Source: Planctomycetota bacterium
GTDB taxonomy: Bacteria; Planctomycetota; UBA11346
Direction: 5' to 3'
Assembly: GCA_947440715.1 (NCBI GenBank)
Contig: CANETI010000086.1
Location: 1-8,912 of the forward strand
Length of the DNA stretch: 8,912 bases
A program made the translations under genes and the position numbers. Of the stretch, positions 1 through 6,456 are shown one piece after another (position 1 is the first letter of the stretch; each line of letters begins with the position of its first letter). Below the pieces are notes generated by a model. It had not been told where the DNA came from, did no database searches, and saw nothing but the letters and a program-made list of their open reading frames with translations.

Positions 1-50
1 GGAATGCGAGTTGAATGTGACGTCATGTCGTCGTATTCATCTCGCCTACT

Positions 51-54
51 GGAG
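51..54 (+). promoter_or_regulatory. Ribosome binding site (GGAG) for the secreted helical protein
   Basis: GGAG sits 6 nt before the ATG at 61. It supports this start over the upstream in-frame ATGs, which would bury the signal peptide behind about 19 unlikely residues. Confidence 0.55.
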
Positions 55-60
55 CATGTC

Positions 61-1590
61 ATGCGACAAACGAAGTGCCTTGCGTTAATGACCCTCATGA
101 TGTGCAGCACGCTTTGGGTGCTCAGCATCCAAGCACTTGAGCCAGATGAACGCACGCACTTTACTACTGAATTTTCACAAACCGCTGACGTAATCACAGA
201 TACTTCCCAACGACTGCTGGTTAGTTTGCGGCAAATTGAGGTGACGCCATTTGCTACCATCACTGACAAAATCAAGGCTCGGCAAGATCAGGCACGTGAT
301 TGGGCCAAACGTATTGCTGACCCGGCAACTAATTTTTCCGTGGAAGAAGTCGAGCCACCTTTAGACGTTTTGCGTTCGCTCAATAATCAACTGGAGCACA
401 TCATTGAGTTCAGTGACCAAATTATTAATGCCCCGAATGCTTGGCCTCAATCCATGTCATCACCTGCTTTCATTCGCTATGTGTCGTTTATGCGCGCTCG
501 GGTTGATAACGCTTTAAATGCCGTCGCCGCTGGCACCGAATCACCTGAGGAAAATAATCGATTTTGGCAAGTGGCCCATCTGCATCGTTTATTATTAGGC
601 ACCATCGAATCGCTTACCGTTGCACCAACCAATTGGCCGTCTTTGCCAACGAATGCTCCGGTTATGGAAGCATATAAACTACAGCTCACACAATTACGCG
701 ATTCATTAGAGCAAGCCCTGTCGTCTGGTGCGCGTCTGGATCCTCGCACCTTGGAACGAGATGAGCAAATTCTCAATTTCATGCGAAGTCGCGTGGACAT
801 GACGCATCAACAGGTCGTGTTATTAGGCGAAACCGAATTACCAAAAGGCGCACTACCCCTGATTGCTTATAACGAAGCTTTCACCAATTATGATGCCTCG
901 TTACAAGCCTTGATCGCGCATCAACGCACACCAATGACTGATGACAATTCATGGAATCAATCATTGGACAAACTCAACCGACAACTTAATCAACATGAGC
1001 GCCTTATCTACCTCACTAGGGAATGGTGTGAATTAACGACCACTTTAAATCAACAGCGAAATCGTGGTAAAAATCTAATTACTGAAACGCCGCCAGCGAT
1101 GCGCGAAGAACTTAATAAAAACATGGACCTTCTCGAGCAAGCACAGGGCAGTGCTGACGCGGTCATGAAAAAAGCGCTCAGCACAGGCACTCGACTTGAA
1201 GCGGTTCAGGCGAAAGGTGAAATTGCCCTCATCGTGAGCCAATATCAGTTTTTTATTGATGACCTTGAATTTGACCAACAACTGCGTGAGCAGGAACAAG
1301 GACTGCGTGAACAAGCGACGAAAGCGACGAAAGCCCTAACCGAACTCACTACGGCTCGTGACGCATTAATCACTGCTCGCACGCAACAACATACGTTAGA
1401 GCTTGCCGCTGCCCGAGCCAATCAGGCACGCGAAATTGCCGAGATTATGGCAGAACAAGCTGAACAGGCCGCCGACAACGCACGTAACGTGGTTGAACGC
1501 CAGCGTGAAGTACTTAATCAACGAATCGAAGCCGCACAATATGCCGCAGAAAATCCTGCCCCGGAACCAGAAGCAAAACCAGATTTTTAA
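61..1590 (+). CDS. Secreted alpha-helical coiled-coil protein of unknown function
   Basis: I do not recognise this family. From the ATG at 61 the product is 509 residues. It opens with a signal peptide: a basic start (MRQTK), a hydrophobic stretch, and probable cleavage after SIQA at about residue 25, so it should be exported. The rest is rich in Leu, Gln, Glu, Ala and Arg and looks almost entirely helical. Residues about 100-400 contain weak repeats of about 100 residues, with near-matching motifs such as FMRARVD (143-149) and FMRSRVD (240-246). Residues about 405-495 form a long Ala/Glu/Gln/Arg-rich segment typical of a coiled coil, followed by a short Pro/Glu tail (PAPEPEAKPDF). There is no transmembrane segment after the signal and no catalytic motif that I can name. 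The start at 61 is chosen over in-frame ATGs at 4 and 25 because GGAG lies 6 nt upstream and the signal peptide begins exactly there. The general look recalls periplasmic helical domains of large mechanosensitive channels, but no channel domain follows. The coding call is firm; the function is unknown. Confidence 0.85.
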   Translation: MRQTKCLALMTLMMCSTLWVLSIQALEPDERTHFTTEFSQTADVITDTSQRLLVSLRQIEVTPFATITDKIKARQDQARDWAKRIADPATNFSVEEVEPPLDVLRSLNNQLEHIIEFSDQIINAPNAWPQSMSSPAFIRYVSFMRARVDNALNAVAAGTESPEENNRFWQVAHLHRLLLGTIESLTVAPTNWPSLPTNAPVMEAYKLQLTQLRDSLEQALSSGARLDPRTLERDEQILNFMRSRVDMTHQQVVLLGETELPKGALPLIAYNEAFTNYDASLQALIAHQRTPMTDDNSWNQSLDKLNRQLNQHERLIYLTREWCELTTTLNQQRNRGKNLITETPPAMREELNKNMDLLEQAQGSADAVMKKALSTGTRLEAVQAKGEIALIVSQYQFFIDDLEFDQQLREQEQGLREQATKATKALTELTTARDALITARTQQHTLELAAARANQAREIAEIMAEQAEQAADNARNVVERQREVLNQRIEAAQYAAENPAPEPEAKPDF

Positions 1591-1732
1591 GTAAATGAAA
1601 ATGAATCGCTAACCATTCTCAACCCACGAATCCCACGCACCAACTGGCGTGACATCGTCGGTAAACGCCGCAGTCTGCCATCATTCCATGAGCAACCACC
1701 CAGCCCAACAATTTAAAGCTCCATCAGCCATT

Positions 1733-2545
1733 ATGGCCGGAGTGCCACTCAAGCGCATAATCGGGCCAGCTGCTATTGGACTTATCGCCGATTCATTCGC
1801 GCCAGTCTACCAATTGTTTGATCGTAAGCGCTTTATCGCTCGCGCACAAAAAGGATTGGAACCGTTAACGCTCATGCAGCGTGGTCAACATATTGCCCAG
1901 GCATTGGCGCAAGAATTACCGACCGCATTTGAAAAAGCCGCGCCTATGCTGATCGCCGCGATGGGACCGACGCTGAGCACGACCGCAGGCAATGGTCTGG
2001 CCCCCTTCTTTTATTTGCCGCATTCTTGTTACGTCGCGACCTTTGGCCCTTCCCATTTTCCATCAGGAATGCGTGTCATCAAAGCGCTCACGCAACGCTT
2101 CACTAGCGAATTTGCCATTCGTCCATTTCTGATTCAACATCAAGACGCCTGTGTAGCCACCTTGATAAAATGGACTGGCGATAAAGACATCCACGTACGC
2201 CGACTAACCAGCGAAGGGTCGCGTTCACGCCTGCCATGGGGCATGCGCATTCCAGCGTTTCAAAAAGATCCCACGCCCGTTCTACCAATATTAGAACAAC
2301 TCAAAGACGACGAATCATTATATGTTCGCCGCTCAGTCGCCAACCATCTCGCGGATCTCTTAAAAGATACTCCCGACATTGCCTACGCCATTTGTCACCG
2401 TTGGGCACAAGAAGTCGCCAAATCCGATAGCGAGCAAGCCAACAACCGACGTTGGATGCTGCGCCATACCGTTCGCCTGCCAGCGAAGCGCGGAGAAATT
2501 AAAGCGTTAGCGATTCGGCAATTGGCGGCGATTCGTAGAACGTAA
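1733..2545 (+). CDS. AlkC-family DNA alkylation repair protein (HEAT-like repeats)
   Basis: This resembles AlkC-type glycosylases, cytoplasmic enzymes built from HEAT-like helical repeats that excise alkylated bases such as 3-methyladenine and 3-methylcytosine. The recognisable family blocks, in order from the ATG at 1733 (270 residues), are: LKRIIGPAAIGLIADSF near residue 6, a GLEPLTLMQRGQHIAQAL block near 41, LTQRFTSEFAIRPF at about 119-132, HVRRLTSEGSRSRLPWG at about 154-170 (the family signature), and YVRRSVANHLADLLKDTP at about 197-214. A final NNRRWMLRHTVRLPAKRG helix pair ends the protein. Longer AlkC proteins continue into an Ig-like domain; this one stops at the end of the helical domain, and the next gene is convergent, so the domain is absent rather than frameshifted away. 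The start is uncertain. The open frame reaches a GTG at 1649 and an ATG at 1688, none with a good Shine-Dalgarno. I prefer 1733 because homology begins a few residues later. It follows the secreted-protein gene on the same strand and may be cotranscribed with it. Confidence 0.85.
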   Translation: MAGVPLKRIIGPAAIGLIADSFAPVYQLFDRKRFIARAQKGLEPLTLMQRGQHIAQALAQELPTAFEKAAPMLIAAMGPTLSTTAGNGLAPFFYLPHSCYVATFGPSHFPSGMRVIKALTQRFTSEFAIRPFLIQHQDACVATLIKWTGDKDIHVRRLTSEGSRSRLPWGMRIPAFQKDPTPVLPILEQLKDDESLYVRRSVANHLADLLKDTPDIAYAICHRWAQEVAKSDSEQANNRRWMLRHTVRLPAKRGEIKALAIRQLAAIRRT

Positions 2546-2562
2546 GTTCTATTCGTTGATAA

Positions 2563-2820
2563 TCATTTGCGTGGTTTACGCCACAGTCGCATGAGCAAAT
2601 CAAAGATACCCGAATAACGCCCTTCAACGCCAACATATCGTTCAAGCACGTAGAATAAAAAATAATAAAAGCGACAGGCCGCCCATAGGCAAATCGGCAG
2701 CAACAGCGCACGCTGCCACCATTCTTCCAGAATTATAACCTGTACGCCTGCCAGCAAAACGATGCCTGCAAACAAGATCCCTTTCGCGACAATCCAAAAA
2801 TTACTTTTAAGATCACTCAC
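2563..2820 (-). CDS. Small membrane protein of unknown function
   Basis: An 85-residue protein starting at a GTG (MSDLKSNF). Two hydrophobic segments are clear: residues about 9-31 (FWIVAKGILFAGIVLLAGV onward) and about 36-58 (RALLLPICLWAACRFYYFLF onward), joined by a short EEWWQ turn. The last 25 residues are basic (MRLWRKPRK). By the positive-inside rule both ends probably face the cytoplasm. No catalytic motif is visible and I do not recognise a family. It lies 67 nt after the SGNH esterase stop on the same strand, so it may be the last gene of a phospholipase-esterase operon. Its 3' end faces the alkC-like gene with a 17-nt gap. No strong Shine-Dalgarno precedes the GTG; a GGGAATGG stretch lies somewhat far upstream. 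The GTG overlaps the stop of a possible 21-codon reading frame, which may couple translation. Hydrophobic pattern and open length make a real gene likely. Confidence 0.65.
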   Translation of the reverse strand: MSDLKSNFWIVAKGILFAGIVLLAGVQVIILEEWWQRALLLPICLWAACRFYYFLFYVLERYVGVEGRYSGIFDLLMRLWRKPRK

Positions 2821-2887
2821 GAAGGTTGGCCATTCCCATGGCGATGGTGAGCGCCATATCGCACTGTGGGTCGACCATACGCGGCAC

Positions 2888-3553
2888 TTATTTCAATGCT
2901 TCTTGTATCGCCGCGTAAACGGTTTTGGCGATAATCTCTGCGCCTGCATCGTTTGGATGCACACGATCAGGAAACACTTCTGGATGATCTTTCGTGGCCG
3001 CGTGAACATCAATAATGGGGAGTTTCTTATCGGCAGCTACTTTGTTGATCGCGGGAATTATCCCTGAGACTAAACTTTCTTCATTAATGCCAAAATTACC
3101 CGGTGGCGGTACGTAGCATGGCAAGCAAAGAAATATCTTCGACTTCGTTTTCAAGCCGTTGAGTGTATCGACCATGGCCGTGAGATCGGGGACAAACGAC
3201 TCAACCTGCGTTATGTTTTTCGGTTTGGTGTCATTGGTGCCAAGCTTAATAATAACGATCTGCGCGTTAAAGTTTTGCGCATCCTGCCATGGGCCTTTGG
3301 TCACATAGGGACTGTCACCTTTGGTCGATAACGTCGTGCCGCTTTTTGCAAAACCTTTGACCTCGAATTTATCTCCTAACAACTCTTGTAATTGCATGGG
3401 CCAACCTTTGCCTTTACCCGCTCCCACGCCAACCGTGATGCTATCTCCGACACAAGCGACGCGAATTTTCTCGGCTGCTTCTACGGAAACAGACAAGGCG
3501 AATAAGGTTGCCACGCCAAGCATGGTCGAGAAAAAGCGGCGAATCTGCGGCAT
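2888..3553 (-). CDS. Secreted SGNH/GDSL-family esterase
   Basis: From the ATG at 3553 the product is 221 residues. A signal peptide (MPQIRRFF then a hydrophobic run, probable cleavage after VEA at about residue 26) sends it out of the cytoplasm. The SGNH hydrolase blocks follow: GDSIT at 36-40 with nucleophile Ser38, a block II Gly near GFAKSG (67-72), GTND at 105-108 with the oxyanion Asn, and FPDRVHPN at 195-201 carrying catalytic Asp196 and His199. All catalytic residues are present. The layout, including VIIKLGTNDTKPKN and NFGIN, resembles the esterase domain of sialate O-acetylesterase-like GDSL proteins that deacetylate carbohydrates, so an acetyl-ester substrate is at least as likely as a lipid. 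The start at 3553 is preferred over an in-frame ATG at 3619 because a full AGGAGG lies 4 nt upstream and the signal peptide begins there. It sits 132 nt behind the phospholipase C gene and 67 nt ahead of the small membrane protein gene, all on the same strand. The substrate cannot be read from sequence. Confidence 0.88.
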   Translation of the reverse strand: MPQIRRFFSTMLGVATLFALSVSVEAAEKIRVACVGDSITVGVGAGKGKGWPMQLQELLGDKFEVKGFAKSGTTLSTKGDSPYVTKGPWQDAQNFNAQIVIIKLGTNDTKPKNITQVESFVPDLTAMVDTLNGLKTKSKIFLCLPCYVPPPGNFGINEESLVSGIIPAINKVAADKKLPIIDVHAATKDHPEVFPDRVHPNDAGAEIIAKTVYAAIQEALK

Positions 3554-3557
3554 AAAG

Positions 3558-3563
3558 CCTCCT
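3558..3563 (-). promoter_or_regulatory. Ribosome binding site (AGGAGG) for the SGNH esterase
   Basis: A perfect AGGAGG on the minus strand, 4 nt before the ATG at 3553. It decides the start in favour of 3553, giving a clean signal peptide, over the ATG at 3619, which has no such motif. Confidence 0.7.
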
Positions 3564-3685
3564 GTCAGCGAATCGGTGTGGGGATGGTTTAGAGCTGATG
3601 AATCAAAAGCAGAGCCCATAGCTGATGTGATATGACTACCGTGCTACACACAAACTGCTCTCATCGCGCAAAGCGATCGTCACCA

Positions 3686-6193
3686 CTAAACACTCCTGCC
3701 CATTACCGGATCGGTGCGTTGTGCTTGTCCATTTTCACAACGGCCAGCATAGCGGCGAGTGTAATTCGGGTGATTTTCGACGCTCAGCGTAAAATCATAC
3801 CACCCATGACTCTTGGTGAGCGGAACGCGCATCATCACCGGCTGACCAGGAACACAGCCCTGGGTTTGTGCCGCGTGTTCGTAGGCATTTGCCGTCAAAC
3901 GCAGGGTCATTGCACTAGTCGCGACAATACGCACGCGCACAAAATCGGTAACCTGTCCGGCTTCATTCACTTCGGTATCCACTTGTAAGGACATGCCGGG
4001 ATCTTTTGCATCGCCAATTAATTCCCGGTAAAATCCGTTCGGTCCATTAATCCGCAGGTGATAACGCGACTCTGGAAACAAGGCCAAGGGGAAAACTCCC
4101 TGTAGCTTCTCTCCGGCAGCGACGGCGTAATTCCACGTGCGTACGTCGTCAAAGGTTGGCGCGGTGGCTCCAGTGGCAACCACGCGACCTGGAGCATAAA
4201 TAGTAAATGGACAGCCAGCCGTACGATCTTTAAATAAGCGCGTTAACACCGCGAGATCAATATGGACTGCGGTACGCGCGCTATTGAGCGCGCCGTCTGC
4301 TATCACGTCATACGGTAATGCGCATGCCGGACGCGTACCGGGTTCTTGCTGCGCTAATCGTTTGCTCTGCTGCGGCTGGTTTTGCGCGACGTCTATTTCA
4401 TCTTGCGTGAGTGGTTTTCCTGGATCGGGCACCGGCTTGATACGCGCCTGATGAATGGTTTCCATCCACGTACGCTGGTCCAGGAATGTGGGCGTGGGAA
4501 TCGCCTCGCCATTCCACGGACGAAAGGCGGAGGTTAAATCTCCGCTAATCGTGCGGCGCCAACTACTGATATTGGTTTCACGTATATCGACTTTGAATTT
4601 ATGTGTAATCCATTGCTCCAGTAAACGCAGATTTGAAGTGTGATCGCAAACTTCGGAATTCACCCAACCTCCACGAGTCCACGGCGAGGCAATAATCATG
4701 GGCACGCGATAGCCCAGGCCGATGGGACTATTGCGGTCACGGGTCGTCGTTTCCAGCGTGCTATCAACACTTGGCGAACATAATCCCGTATTGTAGTCGT
4801 CCATCTGCGGTGCAACAAACGGTGGGCAATGATCGAAGTAGCCATCGTTTTCATCATAAGTCAGAATGAAAATTGTTTTCTTCCACACTGCCGGATTTTT
4901 TGTCAAAATATTCAATGCTTCTGACACGTACCAAGCACCAAACCACGGTGATGAGGCATGATCAGAGAAATTACGTGGCGCCACTAACCACGACACGGAC
5001 GGTAATTTACCGGCATTTACATCACTGCGGAATTGATGGAATAGATCGCCCAGCGGTACGCTGATGTCTTCCGTTTTCCCATTCGCATTAACTACCGAAA
5101 CGACACCCATTTCATGATAATTGGGATCCCCGACATTCGTCACGCATCCTTGCCGGTGCATTTTTTGTTCCCGTTCGGGTAAACGAGCAAAGGCTTCCGC
5201 GTTAAATTCTGTCACCGCTTGTTGTGTCTTGAGCACCGCCGCGCGAGCAACGGCTAATGCTTCTACTTGAATGCCATCATTCGGTGCTTTTTTAACCACT
5301 TCTTCTAACCGTTTGACCTCTGCGCGTTGTGCGACTTCACGTTGTTGTAAAGCGCGAACGCAACCCGGCGAAAAACGGGCGTGGTATTGCTTAAAATACT
5401 CCATTGAATTATCGCCGAAATTAGCCAGCCATTCGACGGAAGCCTTTTCCAATCCTGCGTCTTCGGTTAATTCGTTTTGGTATATTTTCCACGGAATATT
5501 CAAGTCCGTTAATCGATCTGGAAAGGTAACCCAATGTAATCGCCCCGTGTGATCGGAGTCGCCGTTATAAACCAAGGGCTTAGACGTCGCTTTTGGCTCA
5601 GCTCTTACCGTACCTGTCCAAAAAAATAACCGATTGGGGGTCGTGCCCGTCAGTGACGAACAAAAATGCTGATCGCACACGGTGAAGGCATCTGCCATGG
5701 CGTAGTAAAAAGGGATATCAGCTCTTGTGTAATATCCCAAGGTCATGGGCGTTTGAGACTTTTTCGTTTTCGCAGGAATCCATTGATCATATTTACCCTG
5801 ATTTCGCGCATCTACTTGATTCGGCCAACTGTGCGGCACGTCGCCCAACCAAGTGGCTTTACTATTTCGCATATCCAAATGAAATGGTGCGTAAACGGCA
5901 CCATCGTGGTGCGCTTGCAGCCACACTGGCCGTCCACCTGGCAAGGAAATTGCACGTGGATCATTAAATCCGCGAACGCCTTGCAGCGAGCCAAACATAT
6001 GATCGAAGGAACGGTTTTCCTGCATCAAAAACACAATGTGTTCCGCATCTAAAAATGTAGTCCCCGCGTCAGGCGTCACGGCAAAGGCTTGCTCAACTGC
6101 CGCCACTAAAGATGGGGACAAACTAAGACCGCCGCCAACGCTCGCCGCTAAAGCCTGACAGAACGTACGGCGATTAATGTGCGGATCTGACAT
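3686..6193 (-). CDS. Tat-exported phosphocholine-type phospholipase C
   Basis: An 835-residue member of the bacterial phosphoesterase/phospholipase C family (PlcH/PlcN-like, acid phosphatase AcpA superfamily). It should hydrolyse phospholipids such as phosphatidylcholine or sphingomyelin to diacylglycerol or ceramide plus a phosphorylated head group, outside the cytoplasm. The N-terminus has a twin-arginine motif (NRRTF, residues 7-11) and an Ala-rich hydrophobic stretch. Metal and catalytic motifs are intact: LMQENRSFDHMFG (about 56-68), SLTGTTPNR (180-188, containing the presumed Thr nucleophile), SWLVAPRNFSDH near 401-412, YDENDGYFDH (446-455) and CDHTSNLRLLE (516-526). Two C-terminal beta domains of the type found in this family follow at about 632-728 and 733-828, ending in YTRRYAGR and DPVMGR. 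Between residues 278 and 349 lies a charged helical insertion bracketed by two Cys. The ATG at 6193 is chosen because GGAG lies 9 nt upstream; a TTG at 6229 in the same frame would place 12 extra residues before the Tat motif. It is first in a minus-strand run with an esterase and a membrane protein. Haemolytic activity cannot be predicted. Confidence 0.93.
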   Translation of the reverse strand: MSDPHINRRTFCQALAASVGGGLSLSPSLVAAVEQAFAVTPDAGTTFLDAEHIVFLMQENRSFDHMFGSLQGVRGFNDPRAISLPGGRPVWLQAHHDGAVYAPFHLDMRNSKATWLGDVPHSWPNQVDARNQGKYDQWIPAKTKKSQTPMTLGYYTRADIPFYYAMADAFTVCDQHFCSSLTGTTPNRLFFWTGTVRAEPKATSKPLVYNGDSDHTGRLHWVTFPDRLTDLNIPWKIYQNELTEDAGLEKASVEWLANFGDNSMEYFKQYHARFSPGCVRALQQREVAQRAEVKRLEEVVKKAPNDGIQVEALAVARAAVLKTQQAVTEFNAEAFARLPEREQKMHRQGCVTNVGDPNYHEMGVVSVVNANGKTEDISVPLGDLFHQFRSDVNAGKLPSVSWLVAPRNFSDHASSPWFGAWYVSEALNILTKNPAVWKKTIFILTYDENDGYFDHCPPFVAPQMDDYNTGLCSPSVDSTLETTTRDRNSPIGLGYRVPMIIASPWTRGGWVNSEVCDHTSNLRLLEQWITHKFKVDIRETNISSWRRTISGDLTSAFRPWNGEAIPTPTFLDQRTWMETIHQARIKPVPDPGKPLTQDEIDVAQNQPQQSKRLAQQEPGTRPACALPYDVIADGALNSARTAVHIDLAVLTRLFKDRTAGCPFTIYAPGRVVATGATAPTFDDVRTWNYAVAAGEKLQGVFPLALFPESRYHLRINGPNGFYRELIGDAKDPGMSLQVDTEVNEAGQVTDFVRVRIVATSAMTLRLTANAYEHAAQTQGCVPGQPVMMRVPLTKSHGWYDFTLSVENHPNYTRRYAGRCENGQAQRTDPVMGRSV

Positions 6194-6202
6194 AAGCTGA
6201 TG

Positions 6203-6206
6203 CTCC
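6203..6206 (-). promoter_or_regulatory. Ribosome binding site (GGAG) for phospholipase C
   Basis: GGAG on the minus strand, 9 nt before the ATG at 6193. This supports 6193 over the TTG at 6229 and places the twin-arginine motif at residues 8-9, as expected for a Tat signal. Confidence 0.5.
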
Positions 6207-6248
6207 GTAGGGCACGTTCGTAATGACAATTACTTGTAGGATAACCGA

Positions 6249-6271
6249 CACCAGCATCCATCACCAGCATC
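6249..6271. repeat. Direct repeat CACCAGCATC, two copies
   Basis: CACCAGCATC occurs at 6249-6258 and again at 6262-6271, identical over 10 bp with a 13-bp period. It lies 56-78 nt upstream of the phospholipase C start, so it could be a regulator site for that promoter or a chance repeat. Confidence 0.5.
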
Positions 6272-6327
6272 AAGAACACGCTACAACTTGTGCCAAAGGC
6301 GCGAGACATAACAACAGCACCATCGCT

Positions 6328-6340
6328 ATTGGGTACCAAT
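6328..6340. repeat. Short palindrome ATTGG-GTA-CCAAT
   Basis: Five-base arms with a three-base centre, about midway in the divergent region. The size fits a dimeric regulator half-site pair. The arms are short, so chance is a real alternative. Confidence 0.3.
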
Positions 6341-6365
6341 ACCGAGAGATCATTCACGACATTTT

Positions 6366-6394
6366 TTCAAGATTTCCATCATGCTGTTCAAGAT
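6366..6394. repeat. Direct repeat TTCAAGAT, copies 21 bp apart
   Basis: TTCAAGAT occurs at 6366-6373 and 6387-6394. A 21-bp period is two turns of the helix, so both copies face the same side of the DNA, as is common for activator sites. The region is 63-91 nt upstream of the denD-like start. Confidence 0.4.
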
Positions 6395-6420
6395 GCATTG
6401 GGTGAATCACCTGACAGCAT
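6381..6420 (+). repeat. Nested inverted repeats in the denD leader
   Basis: ATGCTGT (6381-6387) pairs with ACAGCAT (6414-6420), and inside this span GGTGA-A-TCACC (6401-6411) is an 11-bp palindrome. The outer stem ends 36 nt before the ATG at 6457. It could be an operator or an RNA fold in the leader. There is no T-run, so it is not an intrinsic terminator, and it matches no riboswitch I recognise. Confidence 0.4.
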
Positions 6421-6446
6421 CCTGCAACCATAGATCATCAATCAAC

Positions 6447-6450
6447 GGAG
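6447..6450 (+). promoter_or_regulatory. Ribosome binding site (GGAG) for denD-like gene
   Basis: GGAG lies 6 nt before the ATG at 6457, whose product begins directly with the Rossmann strand MHVLITGGAGFIG. Position and homology agree on this start. Confidence 0.65.
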
Positions 6451-6456
6451 CACTCT

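Larger units (their letters stand above)
6194..6456. promoter_or_regulatory. Divergent promoter/control region between phospholipase C and denD-like gene
   Basis: This 263-nt gap separates two divergent transcription units and must hold promoters for both. I could not pick convincing -35/-10 pairs in either direction. It contains several short repeats, listed separately: a 10-bp direct repeat at 6249-6271, a 13-bp interrupted palindrome at 6328-6340, an 8-bp direct repeat at 6366-6394, and a nested pair of inverted repeats at 6381-6420. That concentration suggests regulator binding sites or a structured leader ahead of denD. No protein-coding pattern is apparent here. Confidence 0.5.

Noticed and set aside
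61..135. Possible lipoprotein signal (Cys within LMMCS) in the secreted helical protein
   Set aside because: The residues before the Cys are M-M, which do not fit a lipobox, and hydrophobic sequence continues after the Cys; ordinary signal peptide cleavage after SIQA fits better.
477..800. A 107-codon minus-strand open frame inside the secreted-protein gene
   Set aside because: It lies antisense to a gene with a signal peptide and consistent helical composition, has no recognisable motif, and its composition is that of a shadow frame.
2541..2582. Terminator between the convergent alkC-like and membrane-protein genes
   Set aside because: Only 4-5 bp arms (CGTAA/TTACG, GCGT/ACGC) without a T-run; both are likely chance.
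3663..3677. Hairpin ATCGC-GCAAA-GCGAT just after the phospholipase C stop, as a terminator
   Set aside because: The stem is only 5 bp and no T-run follows it in the minus-strand direction.
5666..6052. A 128-codon plus-strand open frame inside the phospholipase C gene
   Set aside because: It is antisense to strongly conserved catalytic motifs of the phospholipase and has no domain or ribosome binding site of its own.
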